Shown in pieces: positions 11,173 to 21,809 of a DNA stretch of 64,000 nucleotides. The notes beneath the pieces are model-generated. The model saw nothing but the letters and a program-made list of their open reading frames with translations, did no database searches and was not told the DNA's origin. Source of the stretch: Amaranthus tricolor (lineage: Eukaryota; Streptophyta; Magnoliopsida; Caryophyllales; Amaranthaceae); contig NC_080059.1 of assembly GCF_026212465.1 (NCBI RefSeq), positions 10,944,311 to 11,008,310 of the forward strand, given 5' to 3'. Both the position numbers and the translations under genes were made by a program. The stretch's first letter is position 1, and each line of letters begins with the position of its first letter.

Positions 11173-12600
11173 AGTTTTGGTCTTGTATCTTTATTTACTT
11201 GACATGTAGACTAATAAATTATGTATATCGGATTAAAGTAATGGAATATTTAGAAATCAAATATACTTCTATAATATAGAGAATAAAAATAGTGGATGAA
11301 CACAATTAAAATGAAAATGAGACAAATTATTTATAATTTCTTTTGTAGTGTTGTAATTTCATTCGCTTAATTTCTCATAAACAAAACCTTCTTTTTTAAC
11401 ATAGATATTCTACTCTCACACCCACCATTATCGGTCCACGGTTAATCTCCTTTCAATCTCCTCTTGCTAAAATTCAATACTTTTTGGTAGGAAGCTTTAT
11501 CTTAATCTCAGCCCATGCCTTCGTGTAGATAACGGATCGAATTCATGAAAGCTAATTTAATTACTTTACTTTGTTCAAATTACCTCGCAATAAAGAACAT
11601 AATGGAGTATATGAAGTTGCACGTATTAACACTAACAATATTACTTTCTCGAACCGAATTATTTACACTGTTCACTCATTTTTCTTAATTTGTGATTAAT
11701 ATTTAATTTATAAGTTAAAACATAATCAAATAAGATCTTGTTTAATTCGTCTCAATGCAAACATTAATAATATTAAATTTTTATAATTATTTTTTATATA
11801 TAATTAGAGATACTAAGAATTAAATTAGTACATTAAACTGCGTGAAAAAAAAAAATATTACAAATATTTAATAACGAAGAAAGTATAAAATTAACCTAAT
11901 AGAAAGGCTAAATAAGATAAACAAATGCAAAAATTTGGCTCTAAACAATAATAAAGTGTAGTATATCATGAATCACTACACCTAGGCTCGAGAAGTGCAA
12001 CACATGACTGAGTAGTGCCTCCATGAGAATTAATTTTTGTTTTTTTTATAGGGTGTGACTAAGTTTTATTAAGTTGGTTATCATCAAATCACTGCTTGCT
12101 ATCCTCTTTTATCTAGATTTGGGATTGACAATAAACGACAAACACTCATATATAGAATTATTGTTAAAAATAAAAGATATAAAATGCGTAAAAAAAATAA
12201 TAAACGATGCTAAATAGGTGGAAGGGATGAAATATCAAACATACAAGAGTCAATAATGCATGCTAGAAACGAGAAATTTAAATATTAAGGGTTTTTTGGT
12301 ATATTTATTTTGGTGGAAAGGGAAAGAAAGACAAAAAGAGAGTCATGGTGAAAAGGAAACTAATTGTGTTACTTAAAAAAATTATTTGGTTTAGATAATT
12401 AATGGACGCAAATCCTTCTATTTATTGTTGTCAAAAGAATATTCATGAGCTTTTTCAATTAAGGGAGACGATAAGCTTTTATTTCTACTAGTTCATAAAG
12501 AGTTTCAAAGTAACAGATTTCAATACTCTATAATAACCATTTCATTATTATCCTTATCAAACAAATAAATAAAAAAATATTCATTAATTATTTTCGTTAC
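11173..12600. other. Intergenic DNA with an old MITE remnant
   Basis: No gene seen. About 11690-11840 shares the internal phrase 'ataagttaaaacataatcaa' and 'gtttaattcgtct' with the Stowaway-like copies at 12.9-13.5 kb, so it is likely a decayed member of that family. Confidence 0.4.
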
Positions 12601-12835
12601 CCACTTGAAATTTTTTTAATGTGAGACAAGTTTAATACTCGCATGGTTGCCTTTTAAATACTTTTACTAGTAAGTATTTGTCATCATACCATAATGCGTC
12701 GCAACTTGCAAGATAAAATATGTAATAGGTAGCGAGGATAACTTGTCAAGCCGAGTGATGCTCCTTTCTATTGCACCTTTGTTTTGTACTATTTATTTTT
12801 GTTTAAGAATGTGATTTTAATTGTTGTATCTATAA
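12601..12835 (+). repeat. Diverged copy of the 'GTAGGTAACGAGG' block (copy a)
   Basis: It shares, in order, 'tactagtaagtatttg', 'aataggtagcgaggat', 'tgtcaagccgagtgatgct' and 'tttgtttaagaatgtgatt' with the blocks at 13.9, 16.7 and 19.2 kb. It is the most diverged of the four. It marks the left limit of a locally repeated region. Confidence 0.6.
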
Positions 12836-13206
12836 TTTATTATTTTGTCCTATTCTTTTTTATTGTCCTATTTAAATTAAAGATAAATATTAAACAATAA
12901 AGGGAACCATAAGAAATAATGATTCCAATATGATAGTTAAGTACTTATATTATTCCATCATATTTGCTATTATTGTCTTATTTATTTTTTGAACAATATT
13001 TATTAAACTCTTAATTTGTGTTTTATTCTTAATCTATAAGTTAAAAAATAGTCAAATGAGATTTTTTAATTTGCTTTAATGTAAATTTTATTAATATCAA
13101 TTTGTTATAAATTTTACTTAAACACAATTACATATATCCTGAATTGAAATAGTACCTTGACAAATATATCAAAATCAAATGGGATAATATTAGTAAATAC
13201 TTATTA

Positions 13207-13521
13207 CTCGCTCCTATTCGCTTTATTTGTCCCATTTGATTTTTCAACACTATTCATCAATCGCTCTTATTATGTGATTTGTTCTTAATCTATAAGTTAT
13301 AACATAATCATGTGGGATCTTGTTTAATTCGTCTTGTTGTAAATTTTATTAATATCAACTTTTTATAATTTTTTTTTCAGGTTTAATGAAAATTTTTTTC
13401 TTATTCCCAAAAGCTTTTTATAATTTTTTTATCAAGCACAATTAGTGACATTTAAGATTGAAAAAACACATTGATAAATGTGCCAAAGCTAAATAGGACA
13501 AGTAAAAAGAATAGAAAAGAG
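13207..13521. mobile_element. Stowaway-like MITE
   Basis: The left end CTCGCTCCTATTCGCTTT and the reverse complement of the right end, CTCTTTTCTATTCTTTTTAC, match closely, continuing into TTATTTGTCC / TTACTTGTCC. The family's ends resemble the plant Tc1/mariner Stowaway consensus CTCCCTCCGT. The immediately preceding 12905-13195 stretch shares its internal sequence and may be a second, older copy. Confidence 0.7.
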
Positions 13522-14159
13522 TAAGAGAGAGTACTATTTTAATCACTAGATTGAGGGAAGAAGAAGAGCTAGATAAGAGAACTTTTTGAAAAGTGATTAT
13601 TACTCTCCAACTGAAATATTTTCATATAAAAAAATTTAAAAATAAATTTTTTTTAAATATATAAAAATTTAAATTTATCCATATGAATTTTATTAGATTC
13701 CTAATCTATAAAATTTTAATGTATATAGTTTTTTGAAACACATAGAGATTCGATTTTTTTTTTTATTATTTTATACATTAAAAAAATTGAAAAAGCAAAA
13801 TAACCTTTCCTAGTATGTAACAGACAAAACAAATAATGCATGGTAGGACCCAGGTGGTAGGTACTTTTTTTTTAAAAATAAACACTTAATGGGAGACTTT
13901 GACATTATTACTCTACTAATTGCCTTTTAAATATTATTAGGAAGTAGGATGAAATGTTGCTAAAAGTATTTGCGTTCATACTTGCAACTTGTAAGTTAAA
14001 TATATGTAGTAGGTAACGAGGATTATTACCTATCAAGCCAAGGGATGATAGTTGCACAATTTATTTTTGTTTAAGCATGTGATTTTAATTGTTAATCTCA
14101 ATAATTGATTACTAAACTTAAAATGGTTATCACATAAATCCGAAACAATGCAACCCAAA

Positions 14160-15480
14160 AAGTTTAAATTATTAAAATGAAAAATAGTTCAACATGCGAA
14201 TAAAAATTAAGGTTATTGAAAATAATGTGACTGAGAAATAACAAGCTCTTATTGAAAATCGGATGTGGAATTTAGTCTCTCGATTACCTAATGTCACAGT
14301 GCTTAGATCAATTAGATTTTTTGACATAAAGAATACTAATGGTTCTTTTAAGCGATACAAAGCTTGTCTTATAGGTGATGGTGTAGGTTAACGGGTTGGT
14401 ATTGATTGTAGATATACTTTTAGTCTAGTGGTCAAGCCAGGCTAGCTAGCAACCATTTGCATTGTACTTAGTTTAGCTCTCTCTAAAGCCTGGCATATTC
14501 ATCAACTCGATATCAAGAATGCTTTCTTTCAACATCTCGATGAAATAGTCTACATGCATCAACCTATGGGCTTCCGAGATCCTCATCATTCTTCCTATGT
14601 ATGCATACCCAACTAATCATTGTATGGTCTCAAGCAAGTTCTTAGTGCATGGTATAGTCGTTTTGCTTCTTGCGTGTATAAGATTAGCTTCGCTCATAGT
14701 ACTTGTCTTAATTCTTTGTTTATTTATAAGCCTCACATGCGTGCTCTCCAACATATTTTGCGATACGTCAGAAGTACTATTTATCATGGTATGCTTCTAT
14801 ATACGTCTCCAGTCATATCTCTAGTAGCATAAACTGATGCCGATTGAGGTGGTTGTTCTATTACATGTTGATCCACCTCTGACTATAGTGTTTTTCTTGG
14901 TGATAACCTATTAGCATGGTCCTCTGAAAGACAATTAACTTTTTCACATTCAAGTGCTAAAGTTGAATGTAAAGGAGTTACTAATGCTGTAGATGAATCT
15001 TGTTGGCTACGTAACCTTTTGCTTAAACTTCATTGCCCGATCATAAATTCTACTTTAGTTTATTTTAACAATGTCAGTACTATATATCTTTCTGGTAACC
15101 TTGTACGACATCAACAAACAAAGCATATTAAGATGGATATTCAGTTTGTACGAAAGAAAGTCACCAAAGTCCATGTCCATGTACATGCCCTTCGTGTTCC
15201 ATCCGAATACCAAATTGCTGATATGTTTACCAATGGTCTTTCATTCATTCTTTTTCAAGGCTTTTGAGATAGTCTCAACATTCGTCAATTTCCCGCTTCA
15301 GCTAAGGAGTGAATTAGAATAGAATAATATATTGAGATATTATTCATTTTTAATTTATATTTTGTATATATTTTGATATATTATAATCTCTTAGATTAGG
15401 TAATTAGAATATGTTGTATTATTTCCTTTTCTAAGATACACTTACATACCTTAATATATGTTGGGTTATTCCCTCTGGCT
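14160..15480 (+). pseudogene. Degenerate Ty1/copia RT/RNase H piece 1
   Basis: Seen in several frames: SFKRYKACLIGDG, WHIHQLDIKNAFF, VYMHQPMGF, LYGLKQVLSAWYSRF, HILRYVRSTIYHGMLLYT, then the RNase H part (SSAKVE.KGV, VYFNNVSTIYLSGN, HQQTKHIKMDIQFVR, LRVPSEYQIADMFTN). The YVDD catalytic section is absent, since the sequence jumps from the YGLKQ loop to HMRALQHILRY. Many stops are present. It is dead. Confidence 0.9.
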
Positions 15481-15509
15481 TTTAATTAGTCAATAGAGTA
15501 ATATTTTAC

Positions 15510-15773
15510 AAATTCTTGCGAGAGAGGGTCTCTTTGAGAAATCATTTTTAAATAGATCGGTCCATTATATATTTTTTAATATATTGTAAATAGGCATTAA
15601 GAATATTGTAAGTAGACAGTTAAGATATTGAAAGTAGGCATTAAGGATACGGTAAGTAAGCATTAAGGATATGGTAAGTCAGCATTGAGAATATGGTAAG
15701 TAGATATTAATCTTTAATGGATTGTGTTTGAGATACGTCTCTCTAAAATACGGTCTCTCAAGAGACTAGCTTT
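15510..15773. mobile_element. MITE, GAGAGACCGTCTCTT family, with 11-bp target duplication
   Basis: TAATATTTTAC flanks it on both sides (15499-15509 and 15774-15784). The corresponding site in segmental unit 2 (about 25529-25550) is uninterrupted, so this is an insertion with a visible empty site. The ends are palindrome-rich (GAGAGAGGGTCTCTTTGAGA; AGTCTCTTGAGAGACCG). The centre has five or six short tandem phrases like 'gtaagtaggcattaaggata'. An 11-bp duplication would suit a MULE-type element. A full relative in reverse orientation is at 47693-47955. Confidence 0.85.
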
Positions 15774-16186
15774 TAATATTTTACTTGAAAATAAAAACAT
15801 GTAAGAAATAAAAAAAGAGAAACAAAGTAAAAAAAAAATAAAGAAGTAGCATTTGTGACCTTCTTTCTTAGGTACAAAAAAGAGGAAACATAGAATAGAG
15901 AGCGGCAGAGAAACAGTAAGGGGCAACGAAGGATTTTGATTCTCATTGAACAATCTTGATGGAAGGCTAATTGTATTTTTTTTGCGTTAAATTTTGATTT
16001 GTTTCTGCCTATTCGATCGACATATCTAATAGTTGCATTGTCGTCTTGTGTACGTGGGTGATTTACATTAAAGCCTTAATTTTTCTAATTTTTCCACTTA
16101 ATAGTTGACTACTATTTAGTGATGTTTTAGGATTATTTGGCGTTTGTGTTGTCTCTAGTATTAGCTAGACAACGTTTTAGTTGTAT

Positions 16187-16710
16187 TCAATAACTAGATA
16201 GATTTCCGTATAAAACACGGATGCTATAAATATTTACTGATATGAATAATGATATTATTTTATAAAATTAATTCATTTACAACATAAACTTAATTATTAA
16301 ATCTTTATATTTGTTATGATATTATAAATGTCTTCAACTATGATAATTGAGACAAATAAAATTTAAAAGGTCTTCAACTATGATAGATAGGAGGGAGGAT
16401 TTAGTTGAAAAACAACCAAATAGTTAGCTTATTCATTATATGATGATGATTGATTATCTACGTTAAGATAAAGATTTACATGTATATTATTTTTTTTGTT
16501 TTGTATAAGGAAATATAGTATTTTAATAGATCATTACATATAGTTATAGTCAATCAACAAATATTACATGTTTTGGTGAGTTATTTTTCCCTAAATATCG
16601 AGTCAAATATCAAAAGTTTTCCTGTCAATAATAGAAAAAAGGCGGGAAAACTTTTAATGACAGTGTGACACGTGTTTCAAGTTGTTTCTTCATTAGTATA
16701 TTTTATTAAT
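16187..16710. other. Unique AT-rich stretch between repeat blocks
   Basis: Between the end of unit 1 ('ttgtattcaataa') and the next block ('ctattagtgagtag') are about 520 bp with no counterpart at 25.9 kb. It may be an inserted element. No gene seen. Confidence 0.4.
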
Positions 16711-17195
16711 CTATTAGTGAGTAGTATTAACTAGGAAGAAATGGTGGTAGAAGTATTTGTGTTCCTACTTTCCTCCGTTTCACTATACATGTTACATTTG
16801 ACTTTTTACGCAATTTAATGTGTTATTTTGATTATTTATATATTGAACTATACACATTTAAAAATTATAAAAATTTAATATTATGGAAATATGCAATTAG
16901 ATAATTTAAATAAAATCTCACTTGACTATATTTTTTTTACACATTTTTCGTAATATATAAAATAAGTTTGAACTATAAATACAATCAAATACCCTTTTAT
17001 AGCAAGTATTTCAGAATAAAAGAAGTATATACTATAATGTGATGATAGTCTTGCAAATTGCCAATTAAATATATATGTAGTAGGTAACGAGGATTACCCG
17101 TCAGGCCGAGAGATGCTGGATCCTGTAATGGCACCTTTATATTGTACAATTTATTTTTGTTTAAGCATGTGATTTTAATTAATTATTAATGTCAA
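16711..17195 (+). repeat. 490-bp block (copy c), nearly identical to 19241-19735
   Basis: From 'ttagtgagtagtattaac' to 'attattaatgtcaataatt' the two copies differ at only a small number of sites. Both contain the same Stowaway-like MITE (about 16768-17027, beginning CTTTCCTCCGTTTC), which copies a and b lack. The duplication of c and d therefore came after that MITE insertion. Confidence 0.85.
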
Positions 17196-17199
17196 TAAT

Positions 17200-19236
17200 T
17201 AATTAATATGTTGCATTAACACCAATAATCTCTTTGTAAACTCTCGATTGTATATATAATATAATAATATGTACATATACAAATTAAAGTCCTAATAAAT
17301 CAAAAGGTGCTTTTAAATTTGACACAATTAATTTTAAACTTACTCTAGTCACAAAAATAACGAATACTTGATTCTAAAAAGAGTGTCACACATCCTACAT
17401 GTTTGTCACACATCAAAAGCTCTCGGTTTTTGAGATTCAATCCTACATGTTTCATATAGAAAGCAGCTTGCGAAAGTGAATAGTGGATTCGAGTTGAGAA
17501 TTTTTGTCCTTCGAATACACATCGACATGGCAAATTATCAATCTGCAAATCCAACGAAACACAAATAAGCATTAAACTCATCTAAAAACATAATTAATTA
17601 TAACATCCTAGAAGTACTTTATAATACCAACTTAATCCTAAAAATAGAAAAAGAATAATACATTATCAACAATCAATCACCAAGGAAAATCCTCATTATA
17701 CAGTTAAAATGAAATGGGAAATACCTTTGGAGGGCTCATTACAAGGCTAGTGAGAATCTGACCAATTATATTAAAACACAAATTGACATAAGCAACTTTA
17801 ATTTCTAAATTTGCTCCTTGATGTCAGCACTATAGTCTATAACTTCCATGTAATCTCCTCTTTTCACACATTCTACATAATATTCTAGAAGTACAATCAT
17901 AAGAGTTGGGAACTTGATCATTCACAAACATCGCGTTCAATCTTAAATCTTTATAAACATAAAAATAATGACACAAAAGCAACAAACCTTTTGAACCTGA
18001 TTAAAGCTAAAAGAATTGTTCATTAGCTAAAAGATATCTTCTTGTATTTTATAAGTAATGTATATAAATCTCATTTCATTCCGAGGTTCTTTAAATCTCT
18101 TCAGTTTCTTAGCCGATTTTCGATAAGCAAAAGCTACTATCCTACATCCAAATTTCTACTTCTCACAGATAATAAAGCAAACCAGGTTTAATACCAGCAA
18201 AAATTATCATCACGAAATAAAGATTGATAATTAAATTACATGATTATAATCTTACATGATGTCGTTTACAAGAACAATTACCCATTGAACCATTGATACC
18301 ACATGCATAAGTAATTATTCACATTCAAATATACAACTACATATATACATAAGTAAATTATTCACATTCAATCTACCCTAAAAACCCTAATTAATTAAAA
18401 TTATTCACATTCAAATATTCAAGTACATACATAAGTAAATTATTCACATTCAAATATAAAATACATACCTTGGTAATGAGATATGATAATTTTATGTCTA
18501 CAGTAAGATTATGTAACCTACAATGAAAAACAAAATCAAAATTAGTATAAAAAAGACTAAATCCTTATTAAAACACAATGACTTGAAAAAGAACAAGACT
18601 AGCCCTAATTAATTTCGTGGCTTTTGAAGGAATTGAAAAGCAACAATGGTGGGTTGAAGAACTTAAACAAAGATGGAGAAGGAAATTTGTGCAATGGGTG
18701 GATATTAAAGCAATAAATTTCAACAATACAGGAACTTAAAGAACTTAAACAAAGTCGTGGGGTTTGAAAGATGATGAACGAAATGAAGAGAAAACACAGT
18801 AGATCAGTCGTATGGTTTGAAAAACTTGAAGAGATTTTTTGTGGGTTTTTGAAGAAATTTTTTGAAATCGAAGAGCTTGAAGAAGAAGACAGTCGTCGTC
18901 GTGGGTTTTTGAAGAAAGTTATTTGAGGGTTTCAAGCAATTAAACGTCAAAACGCGGTTTTTATATATTTTGAACTGACTATTTGCGGCGGGCTAGAAAA
19001 AACCGCAGCAAATAAGCATTACTTGCTGCGGTTTTAGTAAGCCCGCAACAAATAAGCACTTATTTGTTGTGGGCTTAATAAAACCGCAGCAAATAATACT
19101 TATTTGCTGCGAGCATCAGGTAGCCCGCAGCTTTGTGCTATATATATTTTTTTCTTTTTTTTTTTGCTATTTAATGCTGCGTCTAAGGAAAACCGCAACA
19201 AATGACACGCAACAAATGAGGTTTTTTCCACTAATG
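17200..19236. mobile_element. CACTA (En/Spm)-type element, right end clear, left end not found
   Basis: The right end GGTTTTTTCCACTAATG (19220-19236) is the reverse complement of CATTAGTGGAAAAAACC, one mismatch from the canonical CACTAGTGGAAAAAACC seen at 63860-63876. The subterminal 18960-19200 region has many copies of GCTGCGG / CCGCAGC, the short repeats that bind CACTA transposases. Its further subterminal zone ('gtgggtttttgaagaa') resembles 63420-63560. No transposase is seen, so it is non-autonomous. The left limit given is only the end of the preceding repeat. Confidence 0.65.
19023..19091. repeat. 69-bp near-perfect hairpin in the CACTA subterminal region
   Basis: The left arm runs TTGCTGCGGTTTTAGTAAG then CCCGCAACAAATAAG. 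The right arm mirrors it as CTTATTTGTTGTGGG then CTTAATAAAACCGCAGCAA. The arms are 34 bp with a one-base centre and only a few mismatches. Further shorter inverted GCTGCGG copies flank it. Confidence 0.9.
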
Positions 19237-19240
19237 AATA

Positions 19241-19735
19241 ATTTATTAGTGAGTAGTATTAACTAGGAAGAAATGGTGGTAGAAGTATTTGTGTTCCTAC
19301 TTTCCTCCGTTTCACTATACATGTTACAATTGACGTTTTACGCAATCTAATGTGTTATTTTGATTATTTATATATTGAACTATACACATTTAAAAATTAT
19401 AAAAATTTAATATTGTGGAAATATGCAATTAGATAATTTAAATAAAATCCCACTTGACTATATTTTTCTTACACATTTTTCGTAATATATAAAATAAGTT
19501 TAAACTATAAATACAATCAAATACCCTTTTGTAGCAAGTATTTCAGAATGAAGGAACTATATACTATAATGTGATGATATTCTTGCAAATTGCCAATTAA
19601 ATATATATGTAGTAGGTAACGAGGATTACCCGTCAAACCGAGGGATGCTGGATCCTGTAATGGCACCTTTATATTGTACAATTTATTTTTGTTTAAGCAT
19701 GTGATTTTAATTAATTATTAATGTCAATAATTGAT
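19241..19735 (+). repeat. 490-bp block (copy d), start of segmental unit 2
   Basis: See copy c. The phrase 'aataatttattagtga' at its start also follows the end of unit 2 at about 25918-25933, so the units look like parts of a tandem array whose junctions have been altered by insertions. Confidence 0.8.
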
Positions 19736-20790
19736 TACTAAACTTAAAAGGTCATGAAATAACTACCAATCCAAATTGTCACTTACTGATCACTGTGCTG
19801 CATTCAATGTGGCTTTAATTACCTACGTCGAGTCGTGTGTTGAGGTACATACACTGAGTCGTGGCTAGCTCTAAACTTGTTTCCTCGCTTTTTCTATGAT
19901 CGACCAGTGGGCACAAATGGGGTGTCTTCCGTCTTCGTACGCGATGAGTCAAGAAGCAAGATCACTTGAATGATTCCGGTTTAGTCTGGTCTGATTTTTG
20001 TATGATTTTAGATCTGACAAAAAATCGAAATCAAGTTGAAAACCATATTTTTTTTTGAAAAAAAAATCAAGCTAGACCGCTTCATCGTAAACTAGATCAA
20101 ATAGTAAAACTACGATTTAATTAGATTTGAGTTGCTGCTTAGACGAAACTTTATTAGCTCTACTCACCCATTTACAAGAATAATCACTCAACACCCATAA
20201 AAACATCATATTTTGTACAATAGTACAAATCACCAACACCGACCAAAGTGAAAAATACTTGAAAATTAACGCTCACAATGCCTAAATGCTAGTATAAAAA
20301 AAGTAAGTGTTGCATTTATATTTACCATCTATTTACTAATTGGTACTAAATGGTAAAAATAGTAATAAAAGTTAGTGTTATTTTGATTTGTATGTCTCTT
20401 GGCAAGTTCAATGGTCATGGTTATACTCTTTCAACAATGTTATTTTTTTCACAAAATTCATTCCAATGCATTATAATTATTTAAACATGCAGGATTAGGT
20501 GGTAATGAAAAATTATGAAGAATTTTTTTTTTTTTATGATCAAACTTTCATTACCATGAAAATGACATGATAAATGTTATGAAAATTTACACTACAAATT
20601 ATTCACATTTCCAACATTTAGTATCGATTACCAAAATAGCTTAAAGGGCATTTGTGTGAGAGGGTTTGATGAAGTATTGTCTATAACATATCCTTTGACT
20701 TCAACCAATATCTTAAACTTTTAATTGAGTTTATTTTATTGACAATGTCAATAACCAATGTGGTAATTATAAAAAGGAAGAAAAAAAAAT
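19736..20790. other. Extra DNA in unit 2, no gene
   Basis: It has no counterpart in unit 1, where the flanking phrases are nearly adjacent. About 19980-20165 is related to the repeat at 10706-11172. The rest is AT-rich with nothing recognisable. Confidence 0.4.
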
Positions 20791-20799
20791 AAAAACAAA

Positions 20800-21809
20800 A
20801 ATTGGAAACAATGCAACTAAAAAAGCTAAAATTATTAAAATAAAAAACAATTCAAAATGGACTCACTATATATCCGAAGAATAAAAATTAAGATTATTAA
20901 AAATGGTATGACTGAGAAATACAATGTTCTTATATATTGAAAATCAGACATGGGAGTTAGTCGCTCGATTACCTAATGTCGCAATGCTTAGATCAAATTG
21001 GATTTTTCGACATAAAGAGTATTCTGACGGTTCATTTAAGCGACACAAAGCTTGTCTTATTGGTGATGGTGCAGGTTAACGGGTTGGTATTGATTTTAAA
21101 TATACTTTAAGCCCAGTGATCAAGCCAAGCTAGCCGGTGACCATTTGCATTGTTCTTAGCTTAGTTCTCTCTAAAGCTTGGCATATTCACCAACTTGATA
21201 TCAAGAATGCTTTCCTTCGGCATCTTGATGAAATAGTCTACATGCATCAACCTATGGGCTTCTATGATCCTCATCTTTTTTCCTATTTATGTATACCCAA
21301 CTAATCATTGTATGTTCTGAAGCAAGTTCTTAGTGCATGGTATAGTCATTTTGCTTCTAGCATGTATAAGATTAGCTTCACTCATTGTACTTGTGATAAT
21401 TCTTTGTTTATTTATAAGCTTGGGTAAAATACTGCTTAACTTCATTTATATATACAAAATATTATTCAAGGGTTAAGTTCAGAATTTTCAATTAAGGATC
21501 TAGTTCCTTTATGTTATTTCTTAGGCATTATTGTTACTAAACATTCTGGCGATTTATTCTTGTCATAGCCCAAATATTCTTATGAGATTCTTACTCGGAC
21601 TGGTAATTCATCATGTAATTGTTGAACTCGAGTAGACACCAAAATTCAAACTCAATGCTTACTCCAATCATGTTGTATAATGATCCATCACTTTATCTTA
21701 GTCTTGTTAGTGCTCTACAATATCTTACCTTAAACAGACTTGATATTTTCTATGTTGTTTAATAAATTTTTCTTTTTAAGCATAATCCAATGGAGTCTCA
21801 CACGCATGT
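20800..21809 (+). pseudogene. Degenerate Ty1/copia RT piece 2, 5' half
   Basis: It is homologous to piece 1 (FRHKEY, GSFKRHKACLIGDG, WHIHQLDIKNAF, VYMHQPMGFYDPH) but retains the part missing there: 'SSEFSIKDLVPLCYFLGIIV' and KYSYEILTRTG. The frame is full of stops. It is interrupted at 21809 by the solo LTR and resumes at 24832. Confidence 0.88.

Larger units (their letters stand above)
13900..16186 (+). repeat. Segmental repeat unit 1 (contains copia piece 1)
   Basis: A GTAGGTAACGAGG block (13900-14135), a copia RT/RNase H remnant, and the stretch 'gaccttctttcttaggtaca' through 'gcattttagttgtattcaataa' occur in the same order at 19241-25930. The shared non-element flanks show that the two units are copies of one segment, not two independent copia insertions. 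Unit 1 has an extra MITE; unit 2 has a solo LTR and about 1 kb of extra DNA (19.76-20.79 kb). Confidence 0.75.

Noticed and set aside
14160..15480. Working reverse transcriptase
   Set aside because: Many stops and loss of the YVDD section show it is a fossil.
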